A stretch of 43,232 nucleotides of DNA, taken from IMG/VR virus record IMGVR_UViG_3300040801_003453, positions 1 through 43,232 of that record; one strand, given 5' to 3'. A program made the position numbers and the translations under genes. The notes under the pieces were generated by a model. The model saw only the letters and a program-made list of their open reading frames with translations, searched no databases and was not told where the DNA came from. Positions 31,995 to 40,502 of the stretch are shown piece after piece; position 1 is the first letter of the stretch; the number at the start of each line of letters is the position of its first letter. Source of the DNA: a virus.

Positions 31995-32693
31995 GGAGGT
32001 CTCCTCGGAATAGGCGGGGGTGGGGTCGGCATCGCGCGCCGCATCGGCCATGCCCTCGATCTCGCCAGCGATGGTGCCCAGCCGTTCGACGTCCCAGGGC
32101 TCCAAAGTCCGGTCCGCCGTCTCGACACCTTCGGCCTCGATCAGGCGGTCCCGCAGACCGCTGGCGATCCGGGCGATGGCGCGGAAGCCCGAGGCCACGC
32201 GGTAGGCCAGCGACCGGCCATCCACTTCGCTGAAGGCCACTTCCACCGTGACCAGGTCATCAGCGCCGTCGTTGAACGTGACCGGCTTCAGACCCTTCAG
32301 GCTGGGCGGTTGCGCCCCAAGGAAGCCGACGTGACGCAGGTAGTAGGTGCCGGGGACAGGGTTCGCCTTGGCGTTCGGCGGATAGAAGGCAGCGGACAGT
32401 TTCTTGAAGGCGCCCTGCCGGACCAACTCCGCGAACTCGGCATTGACCTGGTGCGGGATCGCGGACAGGCGGTCACCTTCGGCGTTCAGGCTTTGCACCC
32501 ACCCATAGGCGGGGCCGTCGTGCTTCGGGTGCCCGACCACCAGCGGCGCTTCATGCACGGCCGGGTCATAGGCGGCGGCCGTTGCGGCCAGATCGGCTTC
32601 GCTGAACGACAGTTCCGCGCCGGCGGCCGTGGTGTGCGTGCCGGCGGCGAAGATTTCGATCGGGTGTGTCGGTGCGTGATGTCGGGGCGCCAC
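31509..32693 (-). CDS. Mu gpI-like head maturation protease and scaffold
   Basis: The 394-residue protein starts with the Mu gpI-like protease domain: IEIFAAGTHTTAAGAELSFS, APLVVGHPKHDGPAYGWV, FKKLSAAFYPPNAKANP and GTYYLRHVGFLGAQPPS. The C-terminal half (about 234-394) is a charged coiled coil (DERERKIAEQEAAFAEREARR) typical of scaffolds. The start is a GTG at 32693 with GGAG 8 nt upstream, and that GGAG lies in the stem of a hairpin. A second start inside the frame (31994) would make the scaffold alone, as with gpZ of Mu. Confidence 0.85.
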   Translation of the reverse strand: MAPRHHAPTHPIEIFAAGTHTTAAGAELSFSEADLAATAAAYDPAVHEAPLVVGHPKHDGPAYGWVQSLNAEGDRLSAIPHQVNAEFAELVRQGAFKKLSAAFYPPNAKANPVPGTYYLRHVGFLGAQPPSLKGLKPVTFNDGADDLVTVEVAFSEVDGRSLAYRVASGFRAIARIASGLRDRLIEAEGVETADRTLEPWDVERLGTIAGEIEGMADAARDADPTPAYSEETSVTDKTKAQPPKPDAAALDERERKIAEQEAAFAEREARRDAETAIDALVAEGKVLPKDRDRCIAFMARLDGADGSLEFAEGGKTVKTSQRAAFKDLLSGLPKIVEFAELTAPEGEAETVAFAAPDGLSVDAAGLDLHRKAVAYQHANANVDYITAVKAVSGR

Positions 32694-32700
32694 GGCGCGG

Positions 32701-32727
32701 GCTCCATCGCAACGGGAACGATGGAGC
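32701..32727 (-). promoter_or_regulatory. Hairpin that would hide the protease ribosome-binding site
   Basis: GCTCCATCG (32701-32709) and CGATGGAGC (32719-32727) pair perfectly over 9 bp around a 9-nt loop. On the mRNA, the GGAG that serves the GTG start at 32693 is part of the 3' arm, so folding would block ribosome binding. This could be a switch that delays or limits protease synthesis. Confidence 0.5.
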
Positions 32728-32758
32728 GATCCTGCCTGTGTCCGTCAGGCGGAATAAG

Positions 32759-32774
32759 ACGGACAGGTGTCCGT
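32759..32774 (-). promoter_or_regulatory. Predicted Mor/C-type activator site before the protease gene (PI-like)
   Basis: ACGGACAGGTGTCCGT is a dyad with 7-bp arms around GG. The core GGACAGGTGTCC is shared with 41127-41138 before the endolysin. The dyad centre is about 73 nt from the protease start, matching the 70 nt seen at the other site. Confidence 0.55.
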
Positions 32775-33084
32775 GGGGCGACCTTGGGACGGGGTGATTT
32801 CGAGCCTGGACCCGAGGGCCGGCGCGGTCAAGGTCGGTCGCCGGATCCCGTGCGCGCGTATCGTTCACGCTAACGGGGGACTAACGGGGGCAGGATGCGC
32901 GGCAAGCCCGGACTTTGGGGCATGAACCAACCCCGTGCCCGATGCCGCTCCTGGACGCCCTGTTGCGGTTTCGAGCGCGGCGGATTATTCTGAAGGCAAG
33001 AGGTAGCGGATCGCTTGAACCGGCCCTGGTTTCCCAAGAGCGATCCGTGGACATGATCGAGAGGCGCCCTCGCCATGTCCTGCC

Positions 33085-34362
33085 TCACTCTCCCCCAGAC
33101 CGCAGATACAGCAGCACACCGGTTCGCTGGCGTTCAAGGTACGGGGCGGTGCGGCTCTGAAACAGGGTGACGCCCCGCCACCCGGCGGTGGTCCATTCCA
33201 GCATGGCATACATCCCGGCACCCTTTTCCATCTGGGACAACTTGGGCAGGCTCAGCGCCGTCAGATACCGTCGGCGCAGCACGGGCGCGCCGGTGTGGTC
33301 ACTGGCCCAGTCCACCCAGATTTCGTCAGGGTCCTTCAATGCGTCGGCCAAAACGCGCAGGAACCTGTGGCGGCCCTGGCTGTCCACCTTCCACGCCCCG
33401 TCCCGCCGCTTGAACAGATCCGCGTCGATGCCGAGCACATGACCGGCGGCATCGCGCCACATTACGCCCTGGTCGGCGCTGGCGCCGAACTCCTTGAGGA
33501 ACGCGTTCGCATACGCCTCGGGCTCCAGCCCGGCCGGGAGGATCCGCGATGCCGGCACAGCGCGCGGCGCCGGCAGGGGCGGCAGGTCCGACGGTGCCGG
33601 CAGGGGCATGGGCGCGTCGGGCAGTGGCTGCTGCAGTTCGCGCGGCACAGCGCCGCGTAACCAGCTTTGTCCGACACTGTTCCCAAAGCCCGTGTCGATG
33701 CCCCGCGGCGTCTCCCAGACCTCCTTGGTGCCGTCCGCCAACGTCACGGTGCGGCGCTCCATCACTACCGGCGGAACCTTGTCGTCCGGTGTCGGCGCAT
33801 AGCCATACCGCTTCAGATCCGCCTCGGTCAGCATCTGGATGGTGCACCGGCACATCCAGCCGTTCGGCGGCTGATGACTGGCCCACCACGGGTGACCGAC
33901 CGGCAGAATGGTCCCGTGCCATGCCTTGTGCGCCGGGCGCGTGCGGTCATCCAGGACCGCCATGTATCGCGCGTACAGGGTGCGCCCGCGCGTGGTCTCG
34001 CGTGCCGCCCGTCGCTCGATCTGTGCCCAGCGTCCGGCGGCGCGGGCGGTCCGCATGTTGGTGTCATAGATTACCCTGGATCGCCAATTGCGCCCGCCGG
34101 TATGCTGCCATCCGTGCCGGGCAACAATGGCGTCGAAGTCCTTGCGGAACGCCGCCAGCGTGCGCCCCTCCGCCAGGGCGCGTTGCAGCGCGCCGTGAAA
34201 GTCCGCGACCAGCTCATCCCGCATGGCGCCGGCGATGACCAAGCTGCGGGCATGGGCGCCCTCGCGGATGTCCGTCCAAGCGCGTGACGGCAGGCGGACC
34301 TTCTGAGCCAGGAAGTCGATGGCCTCCTGGAACGGAAGATCGCTGGCAACGACCTCAGCCAT
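33085..34362 (-). CDS. Mu gpF-like minor head protein fused to a PBECR-type nuclease domain
   Basis: The 425-residue protein has a gpF/SPP1 gp7-like head morphogenesis domain (about 1-190): RNWRSRVIYDTNMRTARAAG, MAVLDDRTRPAHKAWHG, and HQPPNGWMCRCTIQML with the CRC motif. A Pro-rich linker (240-275) leads to a separate C-terminal domain (about 280-425): GVMWRDAAGHVLGIDADLF, RHRFLRVLADALKDPDEIWVDW, LEWTTAGWRGVTLFQ, and RQRTGVLLYLR. This matches the phage-Barnase-EndoU-ColicinE5/D-RelE (PBECR) nuclease group, toxin-like RNase domains carried by phage head proteins, which are thought to enter the cell with the DNA. The ATG at 34362 overlaps the portal gene; an upstream ATG at 34386 is less likely. 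Confidence 0.82.
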   Translation of the reverse strand: MAEVVASDLPFQEAIDFLAQKVRLPSRAWTDIREGAHARSLVIAGAMRDELVADFHGALQRALAEGRTLAAFRKDFDAIVARHGWQHTGGRNWRSRVIYDTNMRTARAAGRWAQIERRAARETTRGRTLYARYMAVLDDRTRPAHKAWHGTILPVGHPWWASHQPPNGWMCRCTIQMLTEADLKRYGYAPTPDDKVPPVVMERRTVTLADGTKEVWETPRGIDTGFGNSVGQSWLRGAVPRELQQPLPDAPMPLPAPSDLPPLPAPRAVPASRILPAGLEPEAYANAFLKEFGASADQGVMWRDAAGHVLGIDADLFKRRDGAWKVDSQGRHRFLRVLADALKDPDEIWVDWASDHTGAPVLRRRYLTALSLPKLSQMEKGAGMYAMLEWTTAGWRGVTLFQSRTAPYLERQRTGVLLYLRSGGE

Positions 34363-35809
34363 CGTCCTCGTCCATCTCAACGGCACCCCCCAGGTGCGAC
34401 AGGATCATGGCTTGGCCCATGACCTCGGCCAGTCGCTCGGGCGGCGGCCCGGCCGTCAACGCCAGCAACTCGCGCTGGACCTCGGCGAAGTCGGCGCCGG
34501 TGGCGATGGCCCGGTCCAGGATCGCGCGCATCTGGTCGTACAGGCCCTCGATCGCCGGCGCCGCCAGCGTCCCGACCTGATCGACCAGGTCATCGGTTGC
34601 GTCGCGGACGCCTTCGTCGAACTCTGGTGAGGCCGCGCCCTGGGCGGTGGCGGCCGGCGTGGCTTCCCACTCTCCGCCGAAGGTGTCGTGCACATAGCGG
34701 GCGGTCGGGCGCAGGCCCGTCGTCTGTGCGATGACCTGGTCCCGCTTGGCGCGGTCGGTCAGGTCCTCTTGTTGTTCGACCCGGCGCCACACGCGCGGCG
34801 GACGCGCCGTCGGGAAATTCCATGCCGTCAGCCACCGCACCGGAGACCGGTTGAAGCTCTCGCACAGCAGGTCCGCATCCGCCTTGGTCACATCATCAGC
34901 CACGTCCTGGTGGACCTCAGCCTGGGCGCGGCTACTGCCGTCCTCTGTGGTCATGGTCTGGGACAGGATGATCTTCGTGATCGCCGCGTCCCAGTACCGC
35001 ATCCATCGCTCGTGGTCGCCGCCCGAGGTGCGCACGGCTTCCAGCAGCTTGTATTCAAACCCGGCCGGGAACGCGACGGCGCTGGATCCGTGGATGGCCC
35101 GCAGCGCCGCCAGCAGGTTGGTGACGGACTGCGGATCGTCGGCCCCCTCCGGATAGGTGCCGACGGCTGTCGGCATCCCGAACTTCTCCAGCGCCGTGGC
35201 CCAGAAGACGGCGCCATTGCGCTTCAGGAACACGGGCCAGTAGAGCCAGTGACACAAGCCCAGGCCGTGCGGATCGTCATCGTTGTCGCCGTCGGCCGCC
35301 AGCACCCAGAACTTAGCCGGCGGCACCGGCGCGCCGGCATCGCCGGGATGCCGCAGGTACCGCAGATTGCCATCCACATCGAAGCCGAACCGCTCCTGAC
35401 GACGGACCTTGATGGCGTCCAGGGCCACGCGCTGACCGTCGCGGGCGTACAGGCACTCACCCACCGCATAGCCGTACATCTGGGCGTGCGCCATCTTGGC
35501 CGTGACGGCGTCCCAGCGCAGACCGTGCAGGGTCTCCCGCAGCCAGTCGGCGGCCATCTTGTCGGCCGTGCTGGACCCGCCCGGCTCCACATCCCATTCG
35601 GCGGACGTCACCGCGCGGATGCGTTGTTGCCAGCAACTCTTGACCTGGTGGTCCCGCAGCAGGCGGCGGTATTCGTCCAGGTCCCCGCCCAGCCCCCGAA
35701 GCACCGGGTCATGCGTCCCGATGATCTCGCCCACATAGCCCGCGAACATTTCGCGATCGCGGCTGACTGCGATCTCCCGAAAATCCGGCTTCTTGGGAAT
35801 GTCGGCCAT
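34355..35809 (-). CDS. Portal protein, Mu gp29-like (DUF935)
   Basis: The 484-residue protein fits DUF935: LRDHQVKSCWQQRIRAVTSAEWDVEPG, WDAVTAKMAHAQMYGYAVGE, FWVLAADGDNDDDPHGLGLCHWLYWP, WATALEKFGMPTAVGTYP, and ITKIILSQTMTTEDGSSRAQ. The dodecameric portal is the DNA gate of the head. The start at 35809 overlaps the terminase stop (ATGA); the longer frame upstream is a terminase shadow. The C-terminal 100 residues are helical. Confidence 0.92.
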   Translation of the reverse strand: MADIPKKPDFREIAVSRDREMFAGYVGEIIGTHDPVLRGLGGDLDEYRRLLRDHQVKSCWQQRIRAVTSAEWDVEPGGSSTADKMAADWLRETLHGLRWDAVTAKMAHAQMYGYAVGECLYARDGQRVALDAIKVRRQERFGFDVDGNLRYLRHPGDAGAPVPPAKFWVLAADGDNDDDPHGLGLCHWLYWPVFLKRNGAVFWATALEKFGMPTAVGTYPEGADDPQSVTNLLAALRAIHGSSAVAFPAGFEYKLLEAVRTSGGDHERWMRYWDAAITKIILSQTMTTEDGSSRAQAEVHQDVADDVTKADADLLCESFNRSPVRWLTAWNFPTARPPRVWRRVEQQEDLTDRAKRDQVIAQTTGLRPTARYVHDTFGGEWEATPAATAQGAASPEFDEGVRDATDDLVDQVGTLAAPAIEGLYDQMRAILDRAIATGADFAEVQRELLALTAGPPPERLAEVMGQAMILSHLGGAVEMDEDDG

Positions 35810-37521
35810 CAATAGCCCTCCATGCCGTAGCCGCTGGGCACCGCATGAAATCCGCCGCCCACCTGACGGACCGTCGGCCGCTCGCCGGCGCCCAGCGCGA
35901 TGTCGGCGGCAATGCGGCTGCCGCTGGACCCGAAGTGACCGGCGGCGAGGCCGGCATACTGCACGGCGCCGGACCACAGCATCTCCAGGCAGTCCGGCCC
36001 GTCGTCGTGATCGCCCTGGGGCCAGGCGTGCAGTTGGGCCAGCAAGACCGACTGGCTGGCGTGCAGACGGATCAGGCCGGCGTCCATCGGCGGCTGCAGG
36101 CTTTCGATGCGTAGATCCTTGTCCGTGTTGGGGATCACCGCTCGGGCCGGCAGGCGCACGCCCTCGCGCGCCGCCTGGGCCATCAGCTGCGTGCGCAGGA
36201 ACTCCTGGAACTGGACGGACTCCACGAACCACAGCGCGCAGTTATGACGGCGCTGCATCGCGATCACGTCGCGGATGATGACCGTCGGCAAGCGGCGGCG
36301 GATCGACGCCTCCACCACGTCCAGGCGCGGCTTGTCCCGCCAGAAGGCGCCGACCAGGATGGCCGACGGATCGCGGGCGCGGTTGTTCTTGCCCAGGCTG
36401 GGATCCAGGGCGCCGAAGTAGACGGGCTTGGGGTCCAGGTGAACCCAGAACTGCACGGCCGTGAACGTCGCGTCCTCGGCCATCGGCGCGTTCTGGTATT
36501 CACTGCTGAAGGCCGATGACTTGACGCGCGCCCGGATCAGCATCAGGCGCGACAGGGGTTGGACCTCCGGCCACAGCACCTCGGCGCCGGCCTCCATCTC
36601 CTCCGCGTTCTCCTGCCGGAACGCTTCGGCCGCGTCCTGACCCTCGTTGCGGAGGAGTTCTTCCCATTCCTCCCACAGGTCCATGCGATCCGGCCACCGG
36701 ACGATGGCCTGGAAGGTCACGGCGCGCCAGGTCGGATCCTTCAGTTTCCGGGCCAGGACGCTGTCGGTGTGCAAAACCGTGCCCACATAGACGATGTCCA
36801 TGGACCCATCGGGCGGACCCAACGGTTCGACGGCCTTGTCGATCCAGGCTTCCAGCTTGTCGCGCTGGTCCGGCGACCGCACGTTCTCGTCATTCTCCAG
36901 GTCATCCAGAATAACCAGGTCGGGCCGGTGGGCGCCGTGGCGGGCACCGCGAATGCGCTTCTTCGCACCGCCGCACTGGATCTTCGCCCCGGACCGCGTC
37001 ACCACCACGCCCACCTGCCAGACCGGGCCGGTGCCGACGGCGTCCGGGAAGTCCACCGCCAGACGCGGATTGATTTCCAGTTCGGTTTTGATGCCTTCCA
37101 GCATCATCGCGGCCACCTCGATCGCATCCGACAGGATCACGGGGTAACGACGGCGGCGGAACAGCACGCACCACAACGGATACAGCTCGCTCCAGTACGT
37201 GGACTTCGCGTTGCCGCGCGGCGCAGCCACCACCAGGCGCTCGCCACCGGGGCCTTCGGCGATCCGCCTGCCTTCGGCGAAGATCCACGCGTGAAAGGCG
37301 CTGGGCTGGGCGCGCCCCCGGTGCGGAAAATAGGTCTGGCAGAAATAGCCGTAGTCCTCTTTGGCCCTGGCCTTGCGCTCCCGCACCGCCTCGGCATCGC
37401 GGCTGAAGTCCCCCAGCGAGGCCGCCTCGGCGATCTCGTCGCGCAGGGCCTGTGTGAACTCGGCGATCTCCTTCAGGAAATCCTCGGAGCCGAACTTCGC
37501 TTTGATCGTCGGCCGGCCCAT
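35809..37521 (-). CDS. Large terminase subunit, Mu gp28-like
   Basis: The 570-residue protein has an ATPase with Walker A APRGNAKST (100-108) and Walker B LVILDDLEND (D206/D207), and a C-terminal RNase H-like nuclease with acidic residues in FGALDPSLGKN, WFVESVQF and HDDGPDCLEML. It cuts and pumps phage DNA; in a Mu-type cycle that is headful packaging from integrated copies. The ATG at 37521 lies 5 nt after the DUF1804 stop. It is the first gene of the portal/terminase block with clear coupling. Confidence 0.93.
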   Translation of the reverse strand: MGRPTIKAKFGSEDFLKEIAEFTQALRDEIAEAASLGDFSRDAEAVRERKARAKEDYGYFCQTYFPHRGRAQPSAFHAWIFAEGRRIAEGPGGERLVVAAPRGNAKSTYWSELYPLWCVLFRRRRYPVILSDAIEVAAMMLEGIKTELEINPRLAVDFPDAVGTGPVWQVGVVVTRSGAKIQCGGAKKRIRGARHGAHRPDLVILDDLENDENVRSPDQRDKLEAWIDKAVEPLGPPDGSMDIVYVGTVLHTDSVLARKLKDPTWRAVTFQAIVRWPDRMDLWEEWEELLRNEGQDAAEAFRQENAEEMEAGAEVLWPEVQPLSRLMLIRARVKSSAFSSEYQNAPMAEDATFTAVQFWVHLDPKPVYFGALDPSLGKNNRARDPSAILVGAFWRDKPRLDVVEASIRRRLPTVIIRDVIAMQRRHNCALWFVESVQFQEFLRTQLMAQAAREGVRLPARAVIPNTDKDLRIESLQPPMDAGLIRLHASQSVLLAQLHAWPQGDHDDGPDCLEMLWSGAVQYAGLAAGHFGSSGSRIAADIALGAGERPTVRQVGGGFHAVPSGYGMEGY

Positions 37522-37525
37522 GATG

Positions 37526-38032
37526 TCACCCGTACTTCCGGGCAACGTGGACGCTGAAGCGTTCCAGGATATCGATCACCGCCGTCGTCATCTCCGCGCC
37601 CAGGCGTTCGTCGCGGACGAACAGCGCCAGGTCCTGGATCAGCTCGTTGGCCACGGCGAACCGCCCCAGCTCTGGCGCCGCGCGGGCAGCCGCGTTCATC
37701 GTCTTGCTGAAGGCATCGGCGAGGCGCGACATGGCCTCGGCGCGGGCCAGCGGGGGCACGTCCTTGGCGTCGTTCAGGCTGTCCACGGTGGCCTGATGCA
37801 GGGTCAGAAAATCCGCTACCACCAGCTGCGCGATGGTATTGGCGCCGCCATGCGACAGTGAGGCCGCCGCCCGCGCCCGATCCCAGTCATCGCCATCGGC
37901 CGCCGCCGCGCTCTTCCACCGGCGGGCCGTACCGATGGGCACGCCGATCTTCTCCGACGCTGCCTCCAGGCTCAGGCGGTCGTGGATGTAGGCCGACCGC
38001 AGTGCCGAGCGGGTCTCCGGGGGATGTGCCAC
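37526..38032 (-). CDS. Small terminase-like protein (DUF1804)
   Basis: The 168-residue protein starts AHPPETRSALRSAYIHDRLS and continues LEAASEKIGVPIGTARRWKS, a helix-turn-helix that would bind the packaging site. The C-terminus (AEMTTAVIDILERFSVHVAR) is helical and could mediate oligomerisation. It precedes the large terminase directly. The start is a GTG at 38032, one base after the previous stop, with five G 7 nt upstream; no ATG fits better. Confidence 0.8.
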   Translation of the reverse strand: MAHPPETRSALRSAYIHDRLSLEAASEKIGVPIGTARRWKSAAAADGDDWDRARAAASLSHGGANTIAQLVVADFLTLHQATVDSLNDAKDVPPLARAEAMSRLADAFSKTMNAAARAAPELGRFAVANELIQDLALFVRDERLGAEMTTAVIDILERFSVHVARKYG

Positions 38033-38033
38033 G

Positions 38034-38633
38034 TCATGCCCCCAAGGCCGACCGCGCACCGGTCGCGGTCAGGCGCATCATGGTTTCGTGGCTGACGTCC
38101 TTCACGCCGTCCGCGCGGTCGCGGCCCATCGCCACGTCGCGCCCCTTGGCCGTTAGCGCGACCAGGGCGCCGGACCCGTCGCTAACGCGGATCAGACCAG
38201 CACCCCGCAGCCAGTCAATGTAGGCATCCAGGTCCGAGCGAGGCACGGACAGCGCGATGGCGTGCAGGCCATCCTGCACCCACGGCACGCTGGGCAGCGG
38301 CGCCACCCCGGGCACCACGGCACGTCCCTCCACCACCTCGCGGCCACGCGCCAGCAGAATGGCGGCCGCCACACCGCGCACGGTGTGATAGGCGACCAGC
38401 CCCTGTTCCGCCAACCACCCCAGATCGGTCATAACCTGATCGCGGGTCGGCGGCGGCGCGACGTCGCCAGCGGCCTCGTGCAGCAGCGATGCCGTCAGCC
38501 CCCCGCCAGGGGCCTGAGCCAGGGCCAGCAGCAGACACAGCCGCCGCCGGTCGGTCTCCGGCGGCTCGATCAGCCGCAGCAGCACAGCCAGGCGCACGTG
38601 CGCCGCGTACCTGTCCGCGAAGGCATTGGTCAT
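38034..38633 (-). CDS. VpaChn25_0724-family phage protein
   Basis: The 199-residue protein has LAVLLRLIEPPETDRRRLCLLL then GLTASLLHEAAG, DLGWLAEQGLVAYH, and the family signature GREVVEGRAVVPGV. The layout suggests a winged-helix fold. Members occur between gp25-like and terminase genes of Mu-like phages; their job is unknown, but a DNA-binding packaging or regulatory role is plausible. It overlaps the upstream gene by 4 bp. Confidence 0.75.
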   Translation of the reverse strand: MTNAFADRYAAHVRLAVLLRLIEPPETDRRRLCLLLALAQAPGGGLTASLLHEAAGDVAPPPTRDQVMTDLGWLAEQGLVAYHTVRGVAAAILLARGREVVEGRAVVPGVAPLPSVPWVQDGLHAIALSVPRSDLDAYIDWLRGAGLIRVSDGSGALVALTAKGRDVAMGRDRADGVKDVSHETMMRLTATGARSALGA

Positions 38634-38998
38634 GACCCGTTCATCTCCCGCTGCACCAGCATGGTCACCTGGTCCTGCAGCCCCGACATCGACCGCATCA
38701 ACGCCTTCACGTCGCTAGAGGTCGCCCCCAGCGCGGCCGCCAGTTGCGCGATATCCTCCCGCGTGGGCAGGTGCTGCAACTGTGTCTCGATCCGGGCGAA
38801 CCGGACGGCCCCTTCCGCCAGGGCCGTATCGACGGCGTCGTGGTCTTCGGCATGGCGCATCTTCCAGGTCTCGAACTCGACCCGCGTGACCAGGTCGTGC
38901 CGCGCTGACCATTTCAGCCAGGCCCACAACATGCTGGCGAGCCCCGCCAGCAGCAGTCCGATCTTCCATGCGACGTCCAGGTATGCGGCCCATTCCAC
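38630..38998 (-). CDS. Mu gp25-like membrane protein (DUF2730)
   Basis: The 122-residue protein has one transmembrane helix near the start (VAWKIGLLLAGLASMLWAWL, about 9-28) and then a charged coiled coil (TRVEFETWKMRHAEDHDAVD onward), typical of DUF2730. The Mu equivalent sits in the same place before the packaging genes; its function is unproven and may relate to lysis. Confidence 0.78.
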   Translation of the reverse strand: MEWAAYLDVAWKIGLLLAGLASMLWAWLKWSARHDLVTRVEFETWKMRHAEDHDAVDTALAEGAVRFARIETQLQHLPTREDIAQLAAALGATSSDVKALMRSMSGLQDQVTMLVQREMNGS

Positions 38999-39013
38999 GG
39001 CGGGGTCTCCGGT

Positions 39014-39748
39014 TCAGCCGGATGCGCGGTTCAGCGCATCGGCATAGGTGTCAACGTCATGGTTCCGCATGGGCCACACGCCGCGCCACCCGCGCGTCAG
39101 GATTTGCGTGCCCTCGGGCGCCGGCAGGTGGATGGCCGGCGCCGGGTGCGTCAGGCCGGGGATCGGGGGCCAGTGCGGTGCCAGATCGCCGGCGATGACG
39201 TAGCGCCGGACGGGGCAGCCAATGACGTCCGACGCCACGCGATCGATGGACTTGGGGGCGCCGAAGGTGACCACCTCGGCGACCGCGCACTGGCCCAGGC
39301 TGAAGGTCCGGCGCCACCACAGGCGCGCGGCCAGCAGTGTGGCCAGCGCCCCACCCATGCTGTGCCCGGCCACTGTGATCGGCCTGACGCTCCATTCCAG
39401 CGCATAGGCCACCCGGTCCAGGATGCGATCGAGCTGGCGGACGTATCCTGTGTGGGTACGGCCGGGGCCGGCCCAGGGGCTCGGGATGCCGAGATTGGCC
39501 AGCACGTCCCGCCACTGTCCCTCGGATGCCTCGGTGCCCCGGATGACGAGCGCGTCAGCAGGGCCGCCATAGGGTCGATCCACGCCCACGCTGATCAGCG
39601 CGGCCTCGCAGCCGCCCCATTCGATCCACTGCCGGACCTCGCACCCCAGGCCCTCGATCACGGCCTCGCGCGCGGCGCGGTCGCGCTCATAGACCGCGCT
39701 GCACAGTCCCGCCAGCACGGCGTCATGAGCGACGGTCGCGGGGGTCAT
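39014..39748 (-). CDS. Class 3 lipase/esterase encoded in the lysis module
   Basis: The 244-residue protein is an alpha/beta hydrolase of the lipase class 3 type: VIRGTEASEGQWRDVLANLG (oxyanion-hole region, 68-87), nucleophile elbow TVAGHSMGGALATLLAAR (Ser130), then FGAPKS, D188 in IAGDLAPHW and H230 in MRNHDVDTY, a complete triad. There is no signal peptide. It overlaps the upstream signal-bearing gene (ATGA at 39748) and is followed by DUF2730. In this position it may attack membrane lipids at lysis, or be a cargo enzyme that changes the host. Confidence 0.8.
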   Translation of the reverse strand: MTPATVAHDAVLAGLCSAVYERDRAAREAVIEGLGCEVRQWIEWGGCEAALISVGVDRPYGGPADALVIRGTEASEGQWRDVLANLGIPSPWAGPGRTHTGYVRQLDRILDRVAYALEWSVRPITVAGHSMGGALATLLAARLWWRRTFSLGQCAVAEVVTFGAPKSIDRVASDVIGCPVRRYVIAGDLAPHWPPIPGLTHPAPAIHLPAPEGTQILTRGWRGVWPMRNHDVDTYADALNRASG

Positions 39749-40350
39749 CGCGCACCCCCGGCCTTGGTCAGGCAGTCGCGAGCCGCGCCGGCGGTGTCCA
39801 TCACCGCGTCCCACTCGGTGGCGGTCGGGTCGCGCTGCTCGGCCACCATCGCCGCCAGATCACCGCGCATCAGGGCGAGCGACGTCCGCAGGTGAACGTA
39901 GCCGACGGCGACCTGGAGTGCGCGCTCCGTCGCGTATCCCGCCAGCCCGCCGGCGCTCATGTCCGGGGCGTCGATACTGACCTCCAGCGCCTGGGCAGCC
40001 AGCGACGACAGCGTACCGCTCAGTGCCGCCAGGCCGGCGATGCTGTCGCTACCGAATGCCGCATAGGCGCGGGCCTCCATCAGCGCGTCATAGGCCGCGT
40101 CGGCCGCCTGTCCCAGCCGTGCCGAGGCACCGGGCACGGCCGCCGGCGTCCCCACGTACTCGCAGGCCAGACCGCCCACGACGCCGTAGATCCCGGCCGC
40201 GCGATAGACGCGCTGTTGGGTGGTCTCCACCGGCCCGACGTAGCGGTCGGCCGGCGAGGCGCAGGCGGTGGGCCACACGGCCAGACCGGCGACCAGGAGG
40301 ATCACCCCGACAGGCCAGCCCCAAAGCCGCCACAGCAGTCGATCAAGCAT
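39745..40350 (-). CDS. Signal-bearing protein of the lysis module, unknown function
   Basis: The 201-residue protein starts with a hydrophobic segment (WPVGVILLVAGLAVWPTACAS, about 12-32) that reads as a signal or anchor; C30 sits in a lipobox-like but non-canonical context. The rest is helical and Ala-rich (LGQAADAAYDALMEARAYAAF). The gene starts 3 nt after the stop of the small membrane protein and overlaps the lipase gene. A spanin-like or envelope role is plausible from position; no family is recognised. Confidence 0.62.
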   Translation of the reverse strand: MLDRLLWRLWGWPVGVILLVAGLAVWPTACASPADRYVGPVETTQQRVYRAAGIYGVVGGLACEYVGTPAAVPGASARLGQAADAAYDALMEARAYAAFGSDSIAGLAALSGTLSSLAAQALEVSIDAPDMSAGGLAGYATERALQVAVGYVHLRTSLALMRGDLAAMVAEQRDPTATEWDAVMDTAGAARDCLTKAGGAR

Positions 40351-40353
40351 GGA

Positions 40354-40491
40354 TCAGTCCCCCATGATGAGTGCGTGCCCAATGTCGAGCGCGGTATCGA
40401 GCGGGATGGCGCCGGCGGTCACGCCGGCGCCGGTGGCGAGGATGGCCGCGATGGCGACGGCCACCGCGCCACGGGTCCAGGTCATACGCAT
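40354..40491 (-). CDS. Small membrane protein, holin-like candidate
   Basis: The 45-residue protein has one hydrophobic stretch (AVAVAIAAILATGAGVTAGA, 9-28) after a positively charged N-terminus and ends in an acidic tail. AGGAG lies 9 nt before the ATG at 40491 and overlaps the endolysin stop codon, so the two genes are coupled. Size, single membrane segment and position right after an endolysin suggest a holin, antiholin or pinholin, but the assignment is positional. Confidence 0.55.
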   Translation of the reverse strand: MRMTWTRGAVAVAIAAILATGAGVTAGAIPLDTALDIGHALIMGD

Positions 40492-40502
40492 GATGGCCGC
40501 TC

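Larger units (their letters stand above)
32694..33084. promoter_or_regulatory. 391-bp gap upstream of the protease gene, with late-promoter-like signals
   Basis: No supported gene lies between gpF and the protease. In transcription order the gap holds a tandem repeat CTAACGGGGG (32870-32879 and 32881-32890), the dyad at 32759-32774, and the hairpin at 32701-32727. In Mu this is where late promoter PI lies. I could not fix a -10 box. Confidence 0.5.
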
